Shown: piece by piece, positions 55,555 through 64,000 of the stretch
Layout of the letters: each line of letters begins with the position of its first letter
How positions within the stretch are numbered: position 1 is the stretch's first letter
Source: Heliocidaris tuberculata
Lineage: Eukaryota; Echinodermata; Echinoidea; Camarodonta; Echinometridae
NCBI GenBank assembly: GCA_025618425.1
Contig: CM046833.1
Location: forward strand, 34,532,247 to 34,596,246
Reading direction: 5' to 3'
DNA: 64,000 nucleotides
Translations under genes and position numbers: made by a program
The notes under the pieces: model-generated
Databases searched by the model: none
What the model saw: only the letters and a program-made list of their open reading frames with translations
What the model was told of the DNA's origin: nothing

Positions 55555-55699
55555 GGCCCTGTTTCATAAAACTTGTTATCAATAACAAGTTACACTAATT
55601 GTTATAAGCTACTGAAATCTTTGAATCTGATTGGCTGAGAGCAAATTTGTCATAGAAATGGGGCAGTTGTCATTGATAACAAGTTTTATGAAACAGGCC
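55555..55699. mobile_element. Harbinger-like MITE GGCCCTGTTTCAT, second copy (145 bp)
   Basis: The ends are GGCCCTGTTTCATAAAACTT and AAGTTTTATGAAACAGGCC, with the same core (CTGATTGGCTGAGAG) as 50312-50457. A TSD is not clear: CAG left, CCC right. Confidence 0.85.
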
Positions 55700-56305
55700 C
55701 CCGGTCATTTCCAACATTACAGACACGACATTCAGACTTCAAAGAAAAATTTGAGTTGTAGTCATGCGATTACATTGTGAAAGAAACTGTCTGGAAGCAA
55801 CTGGGAAAGGTTGATCATGTCTAAATAAGGATTAATGTATACTGTGAGGTTTTGGAATCATCAAAAATGATAAGAAATCACCCCAAAAGCACATGCACTG
55901 CACACAGAAATTAGGTGGTTTTCACGGTCTTTGTGTTTTGGTGCATGATAGTCCCCTACACAACAAGAATGGGACTGCACACAGATGTGGCATGAATGTT
56001 TGGGTTTGGCCCGAACAATTCAGCTATTTTTAGTCATATTTCGAATATAAGGGCATTTGAAGAGAAATCCTTTTCAGGGGACATTTCTACTATGATGTTC
56101 TTCCAAACTTACATAAAAGGATTGAGAATGCTCACAAATTATTTTTCACCTTTCAAAGAACTCAACCCTCCCTTTGATATAGTTCGCTATTTGAGACAGA
56201 GTCCAAAAACATGATAAATAAATAGAATAAAGCATGGTAAATGTGTCAGATTACTTTCTGCAATATGTTTTAAAACTCTTCATTTTGCTTGAATAAAGAA
56301 CCTAA
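55700..56305. other. No gene seen
   Basis: The 72-codon frame at 55996-56214 has no recognisable motif. It ends just before the AATAAA words. Confidence 0.35.
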
Positions 56306-56307
56306 TA

Positions 56308-56408
56308 CAGTAGAAACTCACTATAACAAGGATCTTGGGACCATGAAAACTGCCTTGTTATATCGGGAATCTTGTTATATGGGAGCTCTTTATAGCGAGT
56401 TTCCACTG
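56308..56408. mobile_element. Tc1/mariner-like MITE (about 101 bp)
   Basis: The ends are CAGTAGAAACTCACTATAAC and TTATAGCGAGTTTCCACTG, complementary. TA precedes the left end; GATA follows the right. Related to 57212-57368. Confidence 0.7.
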
Positions 56409-57209
56409 GATAAGTCTGAATGCCATGTCCGTTATGCTGGAATTAACTACCAGTGAAATATAAATAAACCAACAAAAAACCCTGCTGCAAATTACATTAG
56501 CTGAAAGATAATGTGCAAGTCATTTATATATGCAGATGGGGCTCAGGATGACAGGCTTGATTTTTGCATCTTTCATGGTTCATAACTCGGCTTTTTAAAA
56601 ATATTTTATACCTTACCAATTTGGCAGATATTATGTATTTGTTGTTTGGAACGTTCAATCTAAATTTTCTTTGATTTCATGAAAATATATATTTTGTCAT
56701 TATCAGAACTAATCTCTTTCCTTTATGGAAAGAGGAAAGTTTTGATAGGGTTGGGGAGCATCCTTTCTTTTAACCAAATTATGATTTTGATTGTATAATA
56801 TATAAAATATGTATAATGGAAATAATAATTTTATTGAATATAAACTTGCTGCATGTATCTTGATGTTGTTTGTTCATTTCAAGGAGAATATTCATTTTGG
56901 GCGATCCTGTGCAGTATGTCCCACACGACATAGGACTTTTATCCATGTACATATACTAGTACATGTATTTCATTCACAAATGGAGACTGTCTTGATATGA
57001 CCATCGCATAGCATTTTTTTTTTCTGGAATCACTACCATTAGTCATGGTAATATGAAGAGATTTTTCATTTATGAATGAAATTTATGGATAAATGTAATG
57101 TGTCGTTCAGGACTTACTGCACAGAAATGACATTTTGTAACCTCCACTAAATTCGGAGAAAAGATAGAAATACATACAGGTTTTACATTTGGTTGACTAG
57201 ATATAGATG
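56409..57209. other. No feature recognised
   Basis: AT-rich intergenic DNA. Confidence 0.35.
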
Positions 57210-57211
57210 TA

Positions 57212-57368
57212 CAGCGAAAACTCACTGTAGCGAGGACCTTGCGACCATGAAATTTTCCTTGTTATATCAGGAATCTCCTTATATCAGGGTAAAAAAAAAA
57301 AAAAGAATATAAAGACCTGGGAGCAGGTATCTTGTTATACCAGAGCTCTTTGTAGCACGTTTCCACAG
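57212..57368. mobile_element. Tc1/mariner-like MITE with TA duplication (157 bp)
   Basis: The ends CAGCGAAAACTCACTGTAGC and TTGTAGCACGTTTCCACAG are roughly complementary, with TA on both sides (57210-57211, 57369-57370). Confidence 0.75.
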
Positions 57369-57671
57369 TAGTTTGATTTTGTTATTGTTTTTTAAGGGAG
57401 AAATGGGTTTAATGGTTAGGGTTAAGGTTATTAGTGGAGGGTACAAAATCACCTTTTATCATGTCTGTGTTAAGTGTTTAAATGTACATTTGTATTAACC
57501 AGCAGCATGCACATTCATACAAGAACAATCTCCTTTCAGTTTATAAAATTTGTAGCAAATCCAAGAAAAATATCAATTACATCTTATATACATATACATG
57601 TATAACCGATTTATGACAAGTTTACCCGAGCAATAAACAGAAATTTGTTATCAACTACAAAGATATATATA

Positions 57672-58151
57672 CAGTGTGAGTCACAAAAAAGGAGACCCAT
57701 TTTCAACCCTGAATATCATTGCAATCGGTACATATAGATTTAGTCAAATAATACTTCATGGTAGTCTATGTTTTCTTTAATTTGACACCTTAATCAATAA
57801 AATCTGGCCATGGACAGCTGAACAGTAGCATTTTTCCTTCCTCTTGTCAAATTTGTCACTGCCCAATTTTTGAATAGAATGGATGGTCTTAGCAAGGTTT
57901 GGTTGAATGCATCCTAAAAACTAAAAACACCATTCATCCCAAACTTGGGCAAAGGCGATTTTGACATGCTTTTATTAAAATGGACAGTGCTCAGTCATCC
58001 ATGATTGCATGTTGGTGAATAGCCTATCAAATTAAAGAAGGTATTATCAACTATCTTACCACTGAAACATATTTTGGCACTTGCTTCATTTTGCTTGGTT
58101 TTAAAGATATTGGGACATGAATATGGGTTTCCTTTTTATTGACTCACACTG
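57672..58151. mobile_element. Inverted-repeat element CAGTGTGAGTCA (480 bp)
   Basis: The left end CAGTGTGAGTCACAAAAAAG and right end TTTTTATTGACTCACACTG are complementary, and GGAGACCCAT faces ATGGGTTTCC. TA precedes the left end and CA follows the right, so a mutated TA duplication is likely. Confidence 0.78.
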
Positions 58152-59410
58152 CAAAAATGAAAAATAACTGGTAATGATAAGGAGTTGCAATTGACAAAAT
58201 TGCTTTTAATCACATATTTTGCAAGATGGGATCCTGAGCTTGTCATTTTCCGGGAACCAGCCACTTATTCGGCCATCATTCTATTAGTAATGCCACTAAA
58301 ATTATCTTGAGAGGGACTTGACAATATCCTTCATCTATATACATTTCAAAGGTTCAAAATCATGGAATAAGTATCCAATATGCTTGTCTTGGTCATAATC
58401 TCCATCTATGTATTACACATGCCCACAACACACATGCAAAAAATGAAATAGATAATCGAGCACAGCTAACAGGTTAATTATTCATATGAAATATATTTCT
58501 CTGCATATCTTAATTCACAATGTAAATTGACATGATCACGACAATGACACCATCTTATCAATATCATAATCAATGTGTTAATACATACAGATCAGATCAT
58601 CCACATTGGCAAACGTACAAAGTTATTAACTACATTGTATACCATCTCTTGCAAAAGTATTTTATGGAAAAAAATGATTCTGCTCTACAGTAAAGGAACT
58701 TTCTTTACTTCATAATACATGTACAGATAAGTAAATCAATGGAAATCCAAAGATGTTAATTATTCTCTTTTGAGTTAATGGTAACAGTATCTAAGAAAAT
58801 TACTGACGTACTTTTGTGCAAATTAGTTATTTTGCTACCATTTAATGGCCACATGAGAACCTTTAGTAGTGTTGCTATGTCTCAAAAGGGATCCTCAATT
58901 TCCTTCATATGCATTGCAAGGTTGATCATGATTTTTCTATTTAGTATAACAATATAACAATACTGTACTTCGGGAACAGAAAGAGATATCTGACTATATG
59001 GAAATTACTTCAGAAATGAATACCAACCTCCCAGCCAAGAAAAACATTTGAGGATAGATTCACAAACTACAAAAAAGGTGCAAAGAAAAAAGTGATTAAG
59101 TTCAGCTTTAGAGGAGGCCCCTGAGAAAATTTCTATTTCAAGAAATTATTTTCAACTTAAAAAAAACTGCAGAAAAAATGTGGAAAAGCCAAGCATCACA
59201 GAAGCTCTGTTTCGGCAAAGCGCAGTCTAACATGGACGGTATATGTATCATGGGGGGAAAATACCAATACATCAGGTATCACTTTAATTTTGTATCTTTA
59301 AATTAACGGTATTCTGCTCATTTTCAATATAATGAGGAAGAGACTTTAATAGTACAATGTAAATTCTCTTCCTTGGCAAAATCTGGCATGCAAAGTGGCA
59401 TCTCATCTCT
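58152..59410. other. No feature recognised
   Basis: AT-rich DNA without coding frames or obvious repeats. Confidence 0.35.
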
Positions 59411-59801
59411 CCCTTTCAAGACAATTGACCACATTTTGTGGTCTGGCTCAATAACTTTTGATTCAGAGCCCTACAAAATATACCAGATACATGAGTAGAA
59501 AGAGCGAAAAATTTCTGCACACACTGTGTCCATTTTTGTTGCATGACCATACTGCCATTGATGCCAGGAATTTTAAAAGGGAGAATAAGCTTTAAAATCC
59601 TTAAATTGGCAACACATTGAGTGGTTCAAAATCACTGCTTTTTTGAAATCAAAATTGGCAATTTTTTTCAACTTTTCAACAAAGTTCATAACCATACGGT
59701 ATTTTCAAAGACATTACATTTTATTAGAACCTTGTAGCACTAAAAGAAAAATATTATTGCCAATTTGAAGAAAAATGTGATCAATTCCTGTCATGAAAGG
59801 G
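59411..59801. mobile_element. piggyBac-like MITE, third copy
   Basis: It begins CCCTTTCAAGACAATTGACC and ends CCTGTCATGAAAGGG, followed by TTAA (59802-59805). It follows the 46858 copy closely (ACATTTTGTGGT(T/C)TGGCTCAA, GCCAGGAATT, AATAAGCTTTAAAATCC). The left flank TCTC is not TTAA. Confidence 0.85.
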
Positions 59802-60131
59802 TTAAGGACTATTTAAAGTTTCACAATCTAAAAATCTAAATTATAAATCTCTACAATTCTTTCTTCCACAGAGATTCCATTTATGTTTTCAACATTAGAG
59901 TGATGTAATATGCGAGTGTAAAGACACAATAGTAATGGGAGATATTGTGCCTGAACACATCCAGGACGTACATGTAGTCCAGCGAGACAAATGGGATGCA
60001 GGACTCATGCTTTATAGTCAATTATCTCCACTAATTAAATTCCTAACTCCAACCATGGGTCAAACACTACACCTAACCCTAAACAAAACCTAACTGCAAC
60101 CCTCACCCAATATATATATATACATGTATAT

Positions 60132-60330
60132 ATTATACAGATATTGCCTGCCTAGAGGTTTAATATAACATTTCATTTCCCCGACGAAGTTATATTTTTC
60201 CCAAGGGATTATATTTTTCCCGAAGCACGCAGCGCTGAGGGAAAATATTGTCCTGAGGGAAAAATATAACTTCGGAGGGGAGATGAAGTGTTATTTATTA
60301 AAGCGATACACTAGGCAATATCTGTTATAT
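60132..60330. mobile_element. Palindromic MITE (about 200 bp)
   Basis: The left arm ATACAGATATTGCCTGCCTA..ACTTCGTCGGGGAAAT-type words and the right arm CTAGGCAATATCTGTTAT face each other, and GAAGTTATATTTTTCCC faces GGGAAAAATATAACTTC. No TSD determined. Confidence 0.72.
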
Positions 60331-60715
60331 TATTTAGTCTAATCTTCAATATCTGTAACTGATGATCCCTTTGCCTCGCAATACTGATAAAGTATGTTAA
60401 CGGATGAATTCGCTACTGCATTTATACAACGGGAGTCTCGTCAATTATTCTGTACAATTCCTCCTCGTCGAGGGACTGAAACCAACTAGCGGGGGAAGTC
60501 TCCATGACTGTAATCATTTGAAAGAAGTTTGAAATTCACGGGCGAGACAGCTGCGCTGTAAAAAATCACTATGCCGTGAGTGACGTCACCTCGGTCAACA
60601 TAACATGTTACGTTGACCGAGGTGATGTCAAAAGCAAAATGTAACATTGGTGGTCCTTGCAGCTCTAGTCACGTGATGGCATTTAGACCAATCACTTATT
60701 CGTATCTATATAGAC

Positions 60716-60761
<46 letters not shown>

Positions 60762-60840
60762 CTTCAATGAAATATAGCCGGGAGCAAATGTTGGATCACT
60801 GATAATAGACCTTCAAATGCACTCTTTATCATATATAGTG
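60331..60840. repeat. Hairpin and (AT)n microsatellite
   Basis: 60581-60599 (TGACGTCACCTCGGTCAAC) and 60612-60630 are complementary with one mismatch. (AT)n runs at about 60720-60753. Confidence 0.8.
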
Positions 60841-61218
60841 TCAAATTAGGACTCGTGACCCATCTTACCATCTTGCACTCATTAGAATAATTTCTGGAAC
60901 ATATACTGCATTTCCACGTTTAAACCATTTCATATTTTCTAATAACACAATACAAAATACAGTACCCAATATTCTGCAAATGATCTTGTACAACATTAAC
61001 ATCTGATACAAGTTAGCACATTTATCATTCATGTAATTTAATGTATGACAACAGAATTTCCCTCATATGCAGCAAAATAATCAATTTAATTGTTACATGA
61101 TTGATAAAATATTATTGGCTCATACTTCACAGATATTCAGAAACATTAGTAATATAGGACTTATAAAATTATCATAAAATATCAAAAAAAGTTATTCCTG
61201 TAAATGTTTCATTATTAT
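60841..61218. other. No feature recognised; 3' flank of the minus-strand gene
   Basis: AT-rich; presumably the 3' UTR or flank of the minus-strand gene. No clear poly-A signal was picked. Confidence 0.35.
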
Positions 61219-63546
61219 CTAGTATTCTATAACGTCATAGAAGAATCCAGCTAGGTAGAAACGCACAAAGAAAGCAAAACATGATCCAAGTACCTGCAAG
61301 GATGAAAAAAAAAAAAGTTGAAGGTAATGTTTAGTTTTGGTAAGCCCTCAAAAACTTTTCTTCAGATTTATTGGATTTTTGTTGATAAATAGCAGATACT
61401 AGCAATACAAAGATGCTGTGAAGATTCCACGTCCTAAAGTTGCATATTAAACAAATGAGAGGCAAACAATAATTTAGGTGCCGGGTCAGGGATATAAACT
61501 CCCAATAACTTCAGCGAGCACTATACATGTGTTCAAAACCTACACACTGACACACATGCTATCTCCATGCGAAGCCTTGAGATTGTTGCGAGTAGAGTCA
61601 TCGGGGTAGAAAGGTCCTAGATAGGGCAGTACATTGCAGTGATCTAGTGTTCCTTACATATTTATGGTAAAATTCACCAGAAATCACTGATGGAATACCA
61701 AATGATCTTGTACAAACATCTTCTGATACATGGAAAATAATATGAGACTATGTTTCAAAGTTAACATTTCCTTCCAATTTCCTTTTTTGCTACCAAAACT
61801 GTACATGAGCTTTAATAACTTCCACTGAAAACTTTTTGTGTAAAATTTGAAATCACAAGAGAAACCATTGATATTTTTGCCCCTTATCCATTCTGGAAAA
61901 CATAATCAACATAATCCCACTAGCATTGTCATGCAGTGTAAAAAAAAAAAAGCATTTTGTTCATGGGAGCTCTTTTCATAATTGGTGATGTAAAAGTGTT
62001 AATTTCTTAATGATATTTTTATGTATTATACTGTTGTTATACCAGACCACTTTTTCAGTTTACCAGTGCTTTTTTGGGGGGTGCTTTCCAGAGCTAAATC
62101 GCCCACAATTCCCATTTAATTTTTTGTTGTGTTGTGATGTTGTGATGGCCATATGTATGAATCCTTTAATGCTCTCTCCCATCATCCCCTCTCAATTATA
62201 TTTATCGGAGCATCAAGCTATTCTCACCTGTATGAAAAGCATGACAAGAACCAGGTTTCTTTCGTGCATCGGCCCAGTAATCTTCAAGACGAGATTGAGG
62301 ATGGTGAAGTTACTGCACTCCGTCTCATCCTTATCTTCTCCTACCCCTTCCTTGATGTGTATTACTCCCACCAGACCACAGACTCTCACTGCTAACCTCC
62401 CTGTAGTTAACAAAAATAAATATGAGAACAATGTGAATCAAACGGACTTCTCCTTTAATATGTCTGTGAATCACCCCCACAAAGGCCATCAAATGATGAG
62501 GCTTGATTTATAAAAATGTGAATCAGGGTGGTATTCTGAACATATATCACATTTCATTTCATCAAGAGATATAAGATCATTTGATTTCAGCCGCGAGAGA
62601 AACTTTACACATCTGCGCAGGCTCGAAGCCACATACATTCAGCTCACCGACCCTATTCTGTGCAAACAGAAAGAGTTTGTGAGGACGCTCGTATTATTTG
62701 AGCTCCCGTTATTACAAAACCGGCTAACAATAAGCCTAATTTCCCTTTGTTTTTAGGCAGTCAATCAAAACCTGTTATATTTTGCGCACTTTGTTCCTTT
62801 AGTTTCCGGTTATATTGTTTGATTTCAGCTTTCTGTTCATTCTTGAGGTATACTCTGATGAGTGCAAGACGAAAAGCTTTAGTATGTCTCTCTTCGACGC
62901 CATTTTCCGATTCTGTAGTACCAAACATCTTTTCAATTGATATAAATCTAATGACCACAGAGCATATAGCTGCATACATGAATAGTTTAAATAAACGACA
63001 TCAACTCGAACATCAATGAGAAAGATCCCTTCACTAAAATAAAAGGATAAAATAGTTTTGACATATGAATAGGTCAACCTAGGGGATGCTCTCTTAACTA
63101 TTGATGTTTCTAAAAAAAAACACTGAAAAATTAGGGTATCAAGCATGCACAGAGAGAATTGTCAAAATCACATGACTATGGTCTGAGGTATACACATTTA
63201 TCATTTATTGATAAATCAGAGAATTACAAGCATTGCAATAAATATGAATCATGCAACAGATTGCAATTAATATTCTAATAATAATGGGGCAGATTTCAAT
63301 CTTATTTGCTCATCATATATTTATCATTTAAACTTATCAATGAAACAAACAGTCTTCATATCAAATGTACATGTAGGATAGCTCATATCAACAATATGAA
63401 ATTTCTCAAAAGGGGTGGAGCCTAAATTCATTAATTTGCCATCTAGCAGGTTATACAGCTATGATTCAAACTTACCAATGAATCCCAGGTTCTTCATCTT
63501 AAATTTAGTATAGCTCATTCCAAGAGTATCGGTATCAGGATTGTAC
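61219..63546 (-). CDS. Unidentified membrane protein, last three coding exons (5' part outside the window)
   Basis: On the minus strand three exons fit together in phase: 63546-63476, 62400-62228 and 61293-61219. Splice sites are TTCCAG|GTAC and ATTG|GTAAGT, AACTACAG|GGAGG and ATACAG|GTGAGA, then CTTGCAG|GTAC; the stop is TAG at 61221-61219. The 105 visible C-terminal residues begin YNPDTDTLGMSYTKFKMKN. They continue with a basic, then hydrophobic segment (GRLAVRVCGLVGVIHIK), an acidic loop with an NFT glycosylation sequon, and LKITGPMHERN. A long hydrophobic stretch (NLVLVMLFIQVLGSCFAFF) follows, and the end is YDVIEY. At least one membrane span is likely. I do not recognise the family. Earlier exons lie beyond 64000. 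Frame continuity across three independent joins argues that it is real. Confidence 0.72.
62401..63475. other. Intron of the minus-strand gene with unassigned frames
   Basis: A minus-strand frame at 62979-62761 (MYAAICSVVIRFISIEKM..) is long for its composition but shows no matching splice sites and no family resemblance. GGTGGTATTCTGAAC at 62529 recalls the MITE end words at 40578 and 54165. Confidence 0.35.
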
Positions 63547-64000
63547 CTGGAATAAGAACATATTAAAACGGTCACACAGCAATGATAAAGGCAGAGTACA
63601 AGTTATATCAAGTAAAGCTCATCAAATATAACAAACATTCTACGCCCATATAATAAACCACATAATCCGGTGCTCATAAACACCAGGTTGGGCTTGCTTT
63701 CTATTTTTCTTTGCTCTTTACAAAGCTACAATACATTTTCCACCACATTCATTTCAACACAAAGCATTTATTTGTATTATTGGACACTCAGTGTAACTTT
63801 GATTTAATTCTGTACAATTATAGATTAGAGATTACTCTTTCAGCAGTTGAAGATCATTTCATTTTCACATGACATGCATTTCTAATGGGTCCAACCACAA
63901 TTCAACTTGCACCTAGTCTCCAATGGATAAATCAATCTACACCTTTCCAACTGCCTCACAAACAAGAAAATTAATGTGTAAGTCAGTTTGGGGTAAATGT
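63547..64000. other. Upstream intron of the minus-strand gene
   Basis: No further exon with both splice sites was found before the window ends. Confidence 0.35.

Larger units (their letters stand above)
53007..56300 (+). other. PEX19 3' UTR and flank, with candidate poly-A signals
   Basis: Candidate AATAAA words lie at 53743-53748, 56217-56222, 56226-56231 and about 56293; which is used cannot be told. From the stop codon on, a unit of about 200 bases is duplicated (52993-53190 and 53197-53395), with TTATGT(G/A)ATCGTC(C/T) words in both. Several inverted-repeat elements, listed separately, fill the rest. Confidence 0.5.

Noticed and set aside
62010..62513. Plus-strand 167-codon frame
   Set aside because: It is antisense to the minus-strand exon 62228-62400 and lacks any family motif.
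62761..62979. Minus-strand 72-codon frame as an exon of the membrane-protein gene
   Set aside because: The flanking exons at 63476 and 62400 already join in phase without it, and no acceptor/donor pair frames it.

Overview
This is animal nuclear DNA, most probably from a marine invertebrate and plausibly an echinoderm. That assignment is an inference from repeat content (BEL/Pao, L2/CR1-like and L1/Tx1-like retroelements, tRNA-headed SINEs, many short inverted-repeat elements with long G/C homopolymers) and from the animal-type, intron-rich host genes. There are no operons, ribosome-binding sites, CRISPR arrays or prokaryotic genes.

Layout. 1-5.6 kb: the 3' part of a BEL/Pao LTR retrotransposon (RNase H tail and integrase, a long non-coding stretch, a putative 3' LTR). 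5.6-31 kb: transposon relics, often nested. These are two L2/CR1-like LINE relics on the minus strand and a LINE tail on the plus strand, SINEs, hAT-like elements with 8-bp target-site duplications (TSDs), TTAA-flanked elements, Harbinger-like elements with 3-bp TSDs, and a 3.7-kb element with arms of about 600 bp. 31-35.3 kb: a satellite array with a repeat unit of about 240 bp and a higher-order duplication, interrupted by an L1/Tx1-like reverse transcriptase relic. 36.4-39.8 kb: further tandem repeats and a degenerate minisatellite.

40.27-53.0 kb: the main host gene, PEX19 (peroxisomal membrane-protein chaperone and import receptor), plus strand. Eight coding exons could be joined by eye with matching phases. 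They give a 357-residue protein with an N-terminal PEX3-binding-type motif and a C-terminal CSIM farnesylation box. The 5' part of exon 3 is present in four tandem copies, of which only the last is a complete exon. Introns and 3' flank are full of short DNA transposons.

53-61 kb: PEX19 3' flank and intergenic DNA with small inverted-repeat elements. 61.2-63.5 kb: the last three coding exons, minus strand, of a membrane protein I could not identify; its 5' part lies beyond the window.

The host genes are unrelated in function. The dominant theme is layered DNA-transposon insertion. In several places the empty site can be read from a second repeat copy or from an interrupted reading frame, which fixes element ends precisely.
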